In this document: positions 8,717 through 17,969 of the stretch, piece by piece | Layout: each line of letters begins with the position of its first letter | How positions within the stretch are numbered: position 1 is the stretch's first letter | Source of the DNA: Clostridiales bacterium DTU070 | GTDB taxonomy: Bacteria > Bacillota > Clostridia > DSM-8532 | DNA length: 64,000 nt | Assembly: GCA_001513105.1 (NCBI GenBank) | Contig: LFSH01000082.1 | Span: forward strand, 29,595-93,594 | Direction: 5' to 3' | The notes under the pieces: generated by a model | Told to the model about the DNA's origin: nothing | The model's database searches: none | What the model saw: only the letters and a program-made list of their open reading frames with translations | Made by a program: the position numbers and the translations under genes

Positions 8717-9769
8717 TCATTCCAGCCTTTCCACCGGCTTAAAACCTGTTGTTTTGGCAAAACTCATATTATGCCTGAAATTGGTCAAAGCATCAGAAGG
8801 ATCTATCAGGTCAAAATTCAGGTTTTCAAGAGTATCCCGGTCAAACAGGACGGACAGTATGGTCTCTTCATTAAGATGTCCTGTCCGGGTGTCCACCTTT
8901 TTCCCGACAGCATGCACATAAACCCTTTTAACAGGCAGAAGCGCAAAAATATCCCTTGCTATTCTGATTGTGCAGCTTGATACATAATCCTTGACCAGTT
9001 CGTAATAGGCTGTTTTGGTAAGCTCCTTCCGGGAGACCTTTCCTGTCTTTGTAAGGTTTACCGAATATGTCGGTACAATACCCATGTTAACGGTAAACTC
9101 TACATGCATTTCATCCGCATTGTCGGTACCGAACTCAAAATCGCTTCCGTATTCAACCAGATCATTCAGCGGATTCATCTCGTAAATAACGCTAAGGTAA
9201 GCGTCCGGGTCACCTTCCAGGACCTTCCTTGCCAAAAGATGCAATGTCTCCCAGGTTTCATAATCCTCCAAATCCTCTTTCCTTGCCTGTTCCACCGCCT
9301 GTTCGAGCTCTCTTCGCCTGTCGCCGTATCTCATTCTTTCAAAGAAGGACGGGTTGTAGTTGTTTAGCTCTTCCAAGGCCCTGGCCTGTTTCGGTCCGAT
9401 ATGGCCGGGTTTAAACGGGGGTTCCGAAGCCAACAGGCTTTCCCAGTCTATATAATCGTCACAGAGCCTGTGAATATTTACCAAATTATTGACAAAATCG
9501 TTGTAGCGCTCTGCTTCAAACTGGTTTTCCTGCGCCTGGATATCATTCTTCCGGGTCTGGTACTTCTTTGCCGCTTTATTCTTCACGTTATAGGATTTCA
9601 CATAGGAAATGCCGGTTCCGGGAATTCCAATGCTCGATGTCATTCTGCCGCTTGTATGAATGGTTTGCCTTAGTCCTCGTGTACCGAAACTTATACTCGC
9701 ACCTGTCTTCCCCAAATTCAGGCTCACGCCTTTACAGATTTTAATACTTTTCCGAAAACGAAGACCCAT
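8717..9769 (-). CDS. DUF4236 domain protein
   Basis: The first about 55 residues (MGLRFRKSIKICKGVSLNLG, then KTGASISFGTRGLR) are a clear DUF4236 domain, a small beta-rich domain of unknown function. The remaining about 295 residues are soluble and mostly polar, with a probable coiled coil (FERMRYGDRRRELEQAVEQA) and a beta-rich C-terminal part I do not recognise. I chose ATG 9769 rather than 9820 because GGGAGG precedes it and DUF4236 proteins normally begin MGLRFRKS. No signal peptide is present. It converges with the response regulator gene with almost no gap. Confidence 0.75.
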   Translation of the reverse strand: MGLRFRKSIKICKGVSLNLGKTGASISFGTRGLRQTIHTSGRMTSSIGIPGTGISYVKSYNVKNKAAKKYQTRKNDIQAQENQFEAERYNDFVNNLVNIHRLCDDYIDWESLLASEPPFKPGHIGPKQARALEELNNYNPSFFERMRYGDRRRELEQAVEQARKEDLEDYETWETLHLLARKVLEGDPDAYLSVIYEMNPLNDLVEYGSDFEFGTDNADEMHVEFTVNMGIVPTYSVNLTKTGKVSRKELTKTAYYELVKDYVSSCTIRIARDIFALLPVKRVYVHAVGKKVDTRTGHLNEETILSVLFDRDTLENLNFDLIDPSDALTNFRHNMSFAKTTGFKPVERLE

Positions 9770-9926
9770 ATAATTAACCTCCCGAAAGTCCTTTAACTTA
9801 ATTATAGTATAACATTGCATTCTTTTCCATATTAACCTTTATTACTTGATTTGAATTGAAAAATCTAATACAATTTATTCAATGCAGTATTTCTGATTAG
9901 TAAGTTATGTGAGAGGAGCGCTGTTA

Positions 9927-10613
9927 ATGAAGTTTCTTGACAGACTTGAAAGAAAACTGGGCAGGTATGCTATACAGGGTCTGATGACATACATTGTAGT
10001 CGGTAATTTAGTAGTTTTTATGCTCGATTTGGTATTGCCCCAGCTGGGCATACCGGGAAAACTTGCGCTTATTCCTTCCGAGGTCCTTAAGGGCCAGGTA
10101 TGGAGGCTTGTCACCTATATTTTTATTCCTCCCACTTACAGCATAGTTTTTATATTCTTTACCCTGTATTTCTATTACATTATCGGGAATACCTTGGAGG
10201 GTCTCTGGGGAAGCTTCAGGCTGAATGTTTATTACCTGGCAGGGATGATCGGCACAACCATAGCCGCCCTGATAACAGGCTATTCGGATGCCACCCATCT
10301 GAACCTGTCGCTGTTTCTGGCCTTTGCGCATCTTTTCCCCAATCATGAAGTTCTTCTGTTTTTCTTTCTGCCCGTAAAAATGAAATACCTTGCGTGGCTG
10401 AACTGGGCATTTATCGCCATTACCGTGATTATTGCCCCCTTGGGCGGAAAGATAGCTGCCATTGTATCGGTACTTAATTTCCTGCTGTTTTTCGGTCCGG
10501 ATATTATTAAAGGAATCAGGAACAGGAGAAATGCATACATGAAAAGGAAAAATTTTTACAGGCAGCTTGAAGAGGGACGCAGGGCAAACAGGGAAAACTT
10601 GTGGAAACAATGA
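9927..10613 (+). CDS. Rhomboid-like polytopic membrane protein, probably not a protease
   Basis: This is a 228-residue protein with about five or six membrane helices. The N-terminal part (LKGQVWRLVTYIFIPP) resembles rhomboid proteins, where GQ-WR-T is conserved before helix 2. The catalytic GxSG motif and the partner His of active rhomboids are not seen. The equivalent region reads TGYSDATHLNLSLFLAFAHL. It may be a rhomboid-fold pseudoprotease or a Derlin-like relative. The C-terminus is basic and cytoplasmic. ATG 9927 is chosen over GTG 9909 because AGGAG lies upstream of it. A strong terminator follows. Confidence 0.6.
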   Translation: MKFLDRLERKLGRYAIQGLMTYIVVGNLVVFMLDLVLPQLGIPGKLALIPSEVLKGQVWRLVTYIFIPPTYSIVFIFFTLYFYYIIGNTLEGLWGSFRLNVYYLAGMIGTTIAALITGYSDATHLNLSLFLAFAHLFPNHEVLLFFFLPVKMKYLAWLNWAFIAITVIIAPLGGKIAAIVSVLNFLLFFGPDIIKGIRNRRNAYMKRKNFYRQLEEGRRANRENLWKQ

Positions 10614-10645
10614 GGTTAAGATAAATCAAAAAAACAATGGAATCA

Positions 10646-10672
10646 AAAAGGCTGCGGGATCCGCAGCCTTTT
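10646..10672. terminator. Bidirectional intrinsic terminator
   Basis: A perfect 12-bp stem, AAAAGGCTGCGG with CCGCAGCCTTTT, surrounds a 3-nt loop, with A- and T-rich flanks on both sides. It lies between the convergent rhomboid-like and foldase genes. Confidence 0.85.
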
Positions 10673-10684
10673 GTTTTGACCTTG

Positions 10685-11710
10685 TTACATTCCTGTGAAT
10701 TCATAGTATGCGTCTTTTATTTCAACCTTGTATTCACCTTCGTTCAGGGTTTCCTGCAGTACTGTCTGATACTTGTTTTCCTTGTATGACTTTTCAACCG
10801 AATCCCTTAAATCTTCAAAGGTGTTTTTAATTCCGTCCAGCCTCATTACATGGAATCCGTACTGGGTTTTTACAATCCCGGTATCGCCGACTTCATGGGA
10901 AAACGTCCATTCTTCAAATTCCTCAACCATCTGTCCTTTCTTTACATCATACTGTCCGCCGTTTTCGATTGATCCCTCATCCTCGCTGTATTTCTTCACC
11001 AGCTCTGCGAAATCCTCACCGTTGTTTACCCTTTCAAGGATGCTTTCGGCTGTCTTTTTCTTTTCCTCCACAACCGATTCCTCTGCATCTTCTTCACATT
11101 TAATCAGTATATGGCTTACGGTATTGTAATCAAAGGATTCCTTGTTCTCCTCATAGTAGGATTTAAGTTCCTCTTCGCCAACCTGCATGTCGCTGATTAT
11201 TTTTTCACGGTATTTCTGAGCTTTAACGAGGTTCGAGTATATATTCCTTGCCTGGCCGTATTTTACGCCGTATTGTTCTATGCATAATTTATTCTGGGAA
11301 ATCCCGTATTCCTCGGAAGCCTTTTTAATATCGGAATCAAACTTTTCCAGTGCTGCATCCATATCCTCCCTGCTTACTGAAAAGCCTTCCTTTTGTGCTT
11401 CCTGCAGCAGGTATTCAACTTCAACAGCCTGGCTCAGCGCCTGCTGTTTTGCAAAGTCAATAACGGTCTGTTCATCGACATTCCCCAGTAAACCCATCAG
11501 ATAGGCGGAATACCACTGCAGATAAGACTGCGAGTAGTAGAATTTGAACTCCGCGTTGGAAACTTTGCCGTTTTTAACGGCCGCAATATCCTTCGGCATT
11601 ACAATGTATATAATCGAAGCAGCTATAATAAGCGTCACGATTATGCACACAACCATAAATATTTTCATATCTGAGGCCATTTTTTTCTTAACTTTCGTTT
11701 TTTGCGGCAA
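10685..11710 (-). CDS. Membrane-anchored parvulin peptidyl-prolyl isomerase (PrsA/SurA type)
   Basis: This is an extracytoplasmic foldase. One N-terminal membrane helix (MKIFMVVCIIVTLIIAASII) has no lipobox Cys, unlike classical PrsA. A SurA-like helical domain follows, then a parvulin domain from about residue 200 (VSHILIKCEEDAEE, FAELVKKYSEDEGSIENGG, TQYGFHVMRLDG). It should assist folding of secreted proteins such as the large protease further on. The ORF track begins with ATG 11725, which lacks an RBS. TTG 11710 lies 8 nt after GGGGG and is the likelier start. Confidence 0.88.
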   Translation of the reverse strand: MPQKTKVKKKMASDMKIFMVVCIIVTLIIAASIIYIVMPKDIAAVKNGKVSNAEFKFYYSQSYLQWYSAYLMGLLGNVDEQTVIDFAKQQALSQAVEVEYLLQEAQKEGFSVSREDMDAALEKFDSDIKKASEEYGISQNKLCIEQYGVKYGQARNIYSNLVKAQKYREKIISDMQVGEEELKSYYEENKESFDYNTVSHILIKCEEDAEESVVEEKKKTAESILERVNNGEDFAELVKKYSEDEGSIENGGQYDVKKGQMVEEFEEWTFSHEVGDTGIVKTQYGFHVMRLDGIKNTFEDLRDSVEKSYKENKYQTVLQETLNEGEYKVEIKDAYYEFTGM

Positions 11711-11857
11711 AATATCTACCCCCATTATCAGAGATTTAATTTTAAAAATTGCGCAACATGATCATTATATACGTAAATTTGATTTATTGCCAGCAAATAT
11801 TTATTTTTTACATTCTGTTAACAAATGATATATATAAATAACAGAAAATATGTCAAA

Positions 11858-11894
11858 ACCTCTGTGAATCATTATTATCCATGATTACAGAGGT
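11858..11894 (-). terminator. Probable terminator of the GH13/GH36/GPH operon
   Basis: The arms ACCTCTGT and ACAGAGGT pair, extended inwards by AATCAT/ATGATT around a small bulge. On the minus strand it is followed by TTTTGACATATTTTC. It is 92 nt past the end of the symporter pseudogene. Confidence 0.55.
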
Positions 11895-11985
11895 ATCAGC
11901 CCTGCAATCATAAGCTGTATTGGGTAAGCGGTTTAAAAGCTCAATGCAAAACTTCGCCATATTCTTATTATCATCAGACCCTAAC

Positions 11986-13362
11986 TTATTCTTCGAGGTT
12001 TATATCGCCCCGCTCCCTGAGATCAGAAACAATCCGGCTGTACATTTTCTCGTCGATCATGTATTTCCGTTTGTAAACAATATATCCGGCAACTATGCAT
12101 ATCAGGGGCAGAACAAACATTGATATTTTCAGAATAACAAGCCCTTTTTCGGTGACATCGGCTTTCGATGCGGCGCTGTTGATACCCGATATTATAACAG
12201 TCGCGCCCACTATGCCGCTTGCTATTGCGCCGCCGATTTTATTGATAAAGGGCTGGAGGGAAAGGGTTACGCTGTCGTTGCGTTTTCCAAGTTTCCATTG
12301 CCCGTATTCAATCGTATCTGCAAGAAACATAAGCATCAGAATCTGGATGAATGCCTCGCCGAGGAAGACCAGGATTCCTGCCGTACCGATAAATATCATG
12401 TTCATCGGTGAAAAGAAAAACAGTATATATCCCAGGACCACAAGGACCGTTGACGCGGCATAGAGTTTCTTCCTGTTGAATCTCTTTCTGAACAGGGGAA
12501 ATACTGCCAGCGCAATGATCTGCGTTACACCCAGTATCATGGCGAAGACCGAATACATGTTCTCGTCACCGTAAGCATATTTGAAGAAATATATTCCGAA
12601 ACTTGTTGTGGTGGTGTAGCCTATCATGAACAGGGCCATCGATATGGTGGTGAAAAGCAGCTGATCATTATGGAAAATGGCTTTGAACATGCCTTTAAAG
12701 GTTGTTGCGGTTTCTTCCCTGAATACGCCTTTATGCTCCCTGACACCAAAAAGCGTTATGCACTGGCCTGCCCACATAATTAATGTAATTGCAACAGCGA
12801 AAACAAAATATGCTTTAGTCATGCTTCCGAAAAGATTTCCAAGAGCCTGTGTTATCGGGACAATACCCACTACAACCGCAAAAAGGCCCACATCAGCGCA
12901 AATACGGGCGAAAGCGCCGATTTTCTCGCGTTCCTTCTGATCCATGCTCAATGACGGAAGCATCGACCAGTAGCCTATGTCATTCGCTGTAAAGATTATA
13001 TCCCAGCAGAAATAAATAACTGCGAAATAGATGAGATACGACGTACCTCGAAATCCGAAATCGGTATACATAAGAACCGTGAAGACACCGGTCAGTAACG
13101 CCCCGGCGGCAATTCAGGGTTTGAATTTGCCGAACCTGCTGTTTGTATTGTCAACAAACACGCCCATGATCGGATCGTTAACCGCATCAAAAATTCTTGC
13201 CACAAGCAGGATACCGTTCAGCCACCATAATGTGGAATCGGGAAACTGCAGTATGTCTGTCAGGTAAAAAATCAGGTACATGCTCACAAGGGAGTACAGC
13301 ATATCCCTTCCTACGGTTCCGAGCCCAAAAGCAAACTGGTTGCGTTTTTACATTGATTTCAT
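11986..13362 (-). pseudogene. GPH-family sugar:cation symporter with two in-frame stops
   Basis: The reading frame from ATG 13362 (RBS GGGAGG) to 11986 encodes about 458 residues of a glycoside-pentoside-hexuronide symporter with some 12 membrane helices. Family signatures include GRDMLYSLVSMYLIFYLTD, DAVNDPIMGVFVDNT and ANDIGYWSMLPSL. Two codons in the same frame are stops: TAA at codon 5 (13348-13350, after MKSM) and TGA at codon 83 (13114-13116). The TGA replaces the Trp expected in KFKPW. No frame change is needed, so these look like nonsense substitutions rather than indels. It would have imported galactosides or similar oligosaccharides for the adjacent GH36 and GH13 enzymes. Confidence 0.85.
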
Positions 13363-13379
13363 GTTGAATCCTCCCTGAT

Positions 13380-15709
13380 TCAGGTTTTCTTTATAATATA
13401 AAGGTTTGAACCAAAGTCCCCCAGCAAGCGTGTATTTTTGTTGTAATGACTGCCCATGAACTGGTTGTTGAGGATTATGCCCGACATCAGCATGTCTCCG
13501 TAGCCCGTATATTCCTCAACACAGTCGGTCAGGCAATAATATCGGTTTGCGGTTCGAAGAAGAAATCCGTCAGGGTTCACAGAAAAGGGGACGATATGCT
13601 TCACCAGCCCTCCGAACCGTTTCAGAAACAGGCTCTGGGGATATGTTGAAACCGTATACTTCGCATCGGGATCAAGCCCGGTTAACGGCAGAAAATCGAA
13701 ACTTTCGCTCGGCGAGGCAATTGTCTGGAAAAAGCCTGCAATTGCTTCAGAACCGTCCTCGGATACGCACTGAAAGTGAAACTTGTTCTCCTTTCCCGCG
13801 GGAAGCCTGTAAAACCGTCCGTATTGAAAGGTTCTGCGGTGTTTTTTATAAAACGCGATCTGTTTTTTAATTTCTTTCCTCTCTGCCGGGGACAGGTACC
13901 TTAAGTCCATTTCATAACCCATGCATCCGAAACAGGATACATTGAACCTTGTAGTAAGAGGAGTGTTCCTGAGTGTCTGCTGGTGCGGGGCATCTGAAAC
14001 ATGGGCTCCGATTGTTGACAGCGGATACATGTGATATAATCCGCCTTGTATTTTCAGCCTCTCCACGGGATCGGTATTGTCGGAGGCCCAAATCTGCTGG
14101 GAATAGCAAAGCATTCCGGGATCAAACCTGTTTCCGCCGCTTGAACAGCTTTCAACAAGTATATGGGGCCTGTCCCCGAAAATCCTTCCGAGAATGTCGT
14201 AAAGCCCCATTATATACCTGTGAAAAAACTCGCCCTGGTTTTTTAAGCATGAAGAATAAGCATCGCTGATATGCCGGTTCATGTCCCATTTTACATAGTC
14301 GGCCCCTGTTTCATCAAGAATTTTTGATACGTTTTCAACGATATAGTCTCTCACGTCAGGATTGCATAAATCCAGTACAAGCTGGTTTCGGCCAAGGGCA
14401 GGTTCCTTGCCCGGGGTTTTAACCGCGTATTCGGGATGAGCGCGGTACAAATCGCTGTCGGGATTTATCATTTCGGGCTCAAACCATATTCCGAACATCA
14501 AACCCATTTTCTTTATTCTTTTTGCAAAACGGGCAAGTCCCCGCGGGAACTTCTTCGGGTTTACAGTGTAGTCGCCAAGCCCGGCGTTGTCATCGTTCCT
14601 TCTGCCGAACCAGCCGTCGTCAAGGACAAACAGTTCTATACCCAGGTCTTTTGCCTGTCGGGTCAGCTTCAGGAGTTTTCGCTCGTTAAATTTAAAAAAA
14701 AGGATTCCCATGTATTTATAACAATGGGGCGCTCTTTCCCCTTCCAGTCGCCACGTACAATATTGTTGTTTATAAAGTCGTGAAAATTCCGGCTTACACC
14801 GTTAAAACCACCGGCACTGAAAGTCATGATCGCCTCCGGGGTTTCAAAATACTCATCCTTGTTAAGCGTCCATTCAAAGCAATGAGGATTAATACCGATA
14901 TTTACCCGTACAATGCCGTGATTTGACAGTTCAACCGCGCCGTAATGGTTCCCGCTGTATACCAGGTTGAAACCGTAAACATAGCCATGCTGTTCTGCTG
15001 CATCCCGTTCGGCAAGCAAAAAGCCGGGGTTGTGCCGGTTGCTGCTTGCTCCCGTTGTGGATGAGTTGACGAATATGCCGTAACCCAGCGGAATATCGTG
15101 GCGGTTGGCTTCCTTTATCCAGCCGCCGTCGAAAGTGACCAGCCTGAAGTTTCGGTCTGGCATATCCAGCATAAGGCTCATCAGGCGCCTGATGACAAGA
15201 GGCTTGTCATTATTGTTTTTCAGTACTGTACGGCGGGTTATGACATCGGTTTTCTCATAGACGGCGTAATACATCAAAAGAGTTACGTCATTGGATTCAT
15301 CTTTAAGCGTAATTTCGAGGGAAGTGCATTCAGATTCGGTTCCGTATGCCGACGGCAGTGTTTCCATAGGTACAAAACCGTTAACTATTCTGTGGGATAT
15401 GTATTTGAAATCGCAGTTGAATGAACCGTCAGGCATCTTTATTTCAGCGGGTGAATGGCGGTAGTCCCCTTTTCCGATTCCCGACCATTCAAGGCAGAGA
15501 TTATCAAGGCAGTATAATCGATCGGACGGGTCATAATATACACTGGAACCAACGGCGGCAGTTCGCTTGAGGGCAAGAGCTTCAGGCGGCTGTTCTTTCA
15601 GCCTTGGTCCGTAATAAATATGCTCAAGGTGCCCGAAAGCCGTTACCCTGAACCAGTAACAGGTGTTTTCGGTGGCAAGCCGGAATACACCATCCTTAAA
15701 ATCAATCAC
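13380..15709 (-). pseudogene. GH36 alpha-galactosidase, frameshifted
   Basis: Two frames together encode about 776 residues of a GH36 alpha-galactosidase, a normal length. The first frame (GTG 15709, RBS GGGGG) carries the N-terminal beta domain and ends INTWESFF. The second frame resumes FKFNERKLLKLTRQA and includes LFVLDDGWFG, the nucleophile motif VKWDMNRH, and CSSGGNRFDPGM with the acid/base in WASDNTD. The join lies at an A8 run (T8 on the coding strand) at 14694-14701, where one more base restores frame. A sequencing error, a real mutation or slippage on the homopolymer are all possible. It is the middle gene of an operon between GH13 and the broken symporter. No signal peptide is present. 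Confidence 0.85.
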
Positions 15710-15739
15710 AGTTCAACCCCCCGCATACATAGTAAAAAA

Positions 15740-17341
15740 TCATGCCTTTATTATTACTGCCTCATAAGGCTTTAACACACCGTTAAAAAACTCTGTTCGG
15801 TAATTTGATAAAAGAACTTCTCCGCTTCGGTTGAATTTCTGCTCAACGGGTGAAAAATTAAGGGCTGTAACAAGGCTCTGATCTTTATATGTGCGTTTAT
15901 ATGCAAAAAGGCATTTTGTTGTTTCTATGGCTTCAAAGTTTCCAAACTTCAATACATCGCTTTGTGAACGTATTTCAATCATTTTTTTATAAAAATTCCT
16001 GATCGAATCCGGGCAGTTTATCTGCGACTTCATATTGATCCGGTTATAATTCGGATTCACGGCAAGCCACGGCGTACCGGTGGTGAACCCTGCGTTGGGC
16101 CCGTCATTCCACTGCATCGGGGTGCGCGCATTGTCTCGCGTGGTTTTCTTTATCATGTTCCATCGTATTCTTTCGGGAATATGAAGTTTCTTTGCAAGGC
16201 GGTAAACATTATGTGATTCCACGTCCTTTATCTGGTCCATCGACGTAAAATCGAAGTTTGTCATGCCTATTTCCTGGCCCTGGTAAACAAAAGGCGTCCC
16301 TCTCAGCGTCATAAGCAGAACACACAGCATCTTCGCAGACTCGGTCCAGTATTTGCCTTCATCGCCGAAGCGAGAGACGCTCCTTGGCTGATCGTGGTTT
16401 TCAAGGTAATTCGCATTCCATTCAAGGGCATTCTGCCACCTGGAAATAACCTTTCCGAATTTTTCGGCGTTAAACTTTCTTTTGAACCACTTTACATAAA
16501 ACTGGTCAACTTCCATATGCTCAAAGGAAAAGATTGTGTCCAGTTCCCCGTCGCACAGCTTCCTGCCCATTTCGGGTGTTACGAAAACCGTTTCACCGAC
16601 GGTAAAACAGTTATATGGATCAAATATCTCGCGTCTTAATGTACGCAGAATTTCATGGGTACCTTCCTGGGATATGTAATATTCGCTTCCTGTAAGTGCC
16701 AGCCTCTTTTTCCCGTCTTCAAGGGATGATTTATAGAGCAGGTTTATAACATCACAGCGAAAACCCGCAACACCCTTGTCCAGCCAGAACCTGAGGATGT
16801 TTTTGACTTCCTCAAGTACTTTTGGGTTGTAATAGTTTAAATCGGGCTGTTTCTTTGAAAAGAGATGGAGGTAATACTCACCACTTTTTTCATCATATTC
16901 CCAGCAGTCCTCGGCAAAAAAACTTGTCCAGTTGTTAGGCGGGTTTCCGTTCCTGCCGGGCCGCCAGATGTAGTAATCACGATAGGGGCTGTTTTTGTCA
17001 CGGCTCTGCAAGAACCAGGGATGCTCATCAGAGGTGTGGTTGATAACAAGATCCATTATGATTTTTATATCCCTTTTTTCAGCTTCCCGGATCAGGCGGT
17101 CCATATCGGCCATGGTTCCGTATTCGGGGTTAATACCACAGTAATCGCTTATATCGTACCCGAAATCGGCATTCGGGGAAGGGTAAACAGGGCTCAGCCA
17201 TACAGCTCCGATTCCTAAATCCTGGAGCTCGTCAAGATGACTGATAATCCCCTGAATGTCACCAATACCGTCGCCGTTGGTATCCTGAAAACTCCGGGGA
17301 TAAACCTGGTAGACCACGCGTTCCTTCCACCATTTTTCCAT
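15740..17341 (-). CDS. GH13 oligo-1,6-glucosidase / alpha-glucosidase
   Basis: This is a cytoplasmic alpha-glucosidase of GH13, close to MalL-type oligo-1,6-glucosidases. Conserved regions are DLVINHTSDEHPWF, GFRCDVINLLYK with the nucleophile Asp, GETVFVTPEMG with the acid Glu, and ENHDQPRSVSRFGDE. Further family marks are YQGQEIGMTNF and RTPMQWNDGPNAGFT. I chose ATG 17341 (MEKWWKERVVYQVYPRSF) over 17368 because this is the usual family start and GGTGA precedes it. The length is 533 residues. It is the first gene of an operon with GH36 and the GPH symporter. It would act on isomalto- or raffinose-derived oligosaccharides. Confidence 0.92.
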   Translation of the reverse strand: MEKWWKERVVYQVYPRSFQDTNGDGIGDIQGIISHLDELQDLGIGAVWLSPVYPSPNADFGYDISDYCGINPEYGTMADMDRLIREAEKRDIKIIMDLVINHTSDEHPWFLQSRDKNSPYRDYYIWRPGRNGNPPNNWTSFFAEDCWEYDEKSGEYYLHLFSKKQPDLNYYNPKVLEEVKNILRFWLDKGVAGFRCDVINLLYKSSLEDGKKRLALTGSEYYISQEGTHEILRTLRREIFDPYNCFTVGETVFVTPEMGRKLCDGELDTIFSFEHMEVDQFYVKWFKRKFNAEKFGKVISRWQNALEWNANYLENHDQPRSVSRFGDEGKYWTESAKMLCVLLMTLRGTPFVYQGQEIGMTNFDFTSMDQIKDVESHNVYRLAKKLHIPERIRWNMIKKTTRDNARTPMQWNDGPNAGFTTGTPWLAVNPNYNRINMKSQINCPDSIRNFYKKMIEIRSQSDVLKFGNFEAIETTKCLFAYKRTYKDQSLVTALNFSPVEQKFNRSGEVLLSNYRTEFFNGVLKPYEAVIIKA

Positions 17342-17457
17342 ACAATCACCGATCATTTTATCCTGCACAGGCCATGCAGCACCGCAGGCCCTGCTATTTT
17401 CAGTTTATCCTATTTCTTGCCTGCCCGCAAGAACAATAAAAAAGAATATTGCATTGC

Positions 17458-17886
17458 TTACAGGAATTCCTTTAACTGCTGGACATTGTTTTCCTCAAAC
17501 TTCAAAAGCCTTTCCATGAGATCTGTAATCTCCTTCTCCACTCCCCGGTATCTCTTCAGATTTTTTACCGCATCTATAATACCCATATTACTGCCTATTA
17601 TCAGCATTTCTGCTATATGCGATGAAGATTTGTCGGCAAGGGTCTGCATGTTTATCATCAGGTATGTCCGCAGCTTTTCAAACGCGTTAATCCCCTTTTC
17701 ATCATAGCCGAGTTTATTCAGAAGCGCCTCAGCTTCGTTATGGATTGCCTTGTACTCGTCATACTGGGCTTTCAGATGCTTTCTGAACTCCTCATCTTCC
17801 GCAATATCCATAAGCTGTTCGATGGTTCTTACACCCATTTGTGAGTTCTGGTAGATAAAATTCAGCATTTCAGCACTTGCATTCAT
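17458..17886 (-). CDS. Conserved hypothetical four-helix protein
   Basis: This 142-residue, almost entirely helical protein (NASAEMLNFIYQNSQMG, HIAEMLIIGSNMGIIDAVKN) resembles small clostridial proteins predicted to form a ferritin-like four-helix bundle. No obvious di-iron EXXH pair is visible. I chose ATG 17886 because AAAGGTG precedes it. The longer frame to 17946 would add a poorly conserved leader. It is monocistronic between GH13 and a divergent membrane protein gene. Function unknown. Confidence 0.65.
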   Translation of the reverse strand: MNASAEMLNFIYQNSQMGVRTIEQLMDIAEDEEFRKHLKAQYDEYKAIHNEAEALLNKLGYDEKGINAFEKLRTYLMINMQTLADKSSSHIAEMLIIGSNMGIIDAVKNLKRYRGVEKEITDLMERLLKFEENNVQQLKEFL

Positions 17887-17969
17887 TTCTGTCACACCTT
17901 TCCCATTTTGCATTGTATAGTACTGCCATTGCATAATAGTATGCACTTGTTGAAAGACTAAATAATACT

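Noticed and set aside
13114-13116. TGA as a recoded Sec or Trp codon
   Set aside because: Another stop (TAA) occurs in the same gene, other genes use TGA normally as stop, and no Sec insertion element is evident. A nonsense mutation is simpler.
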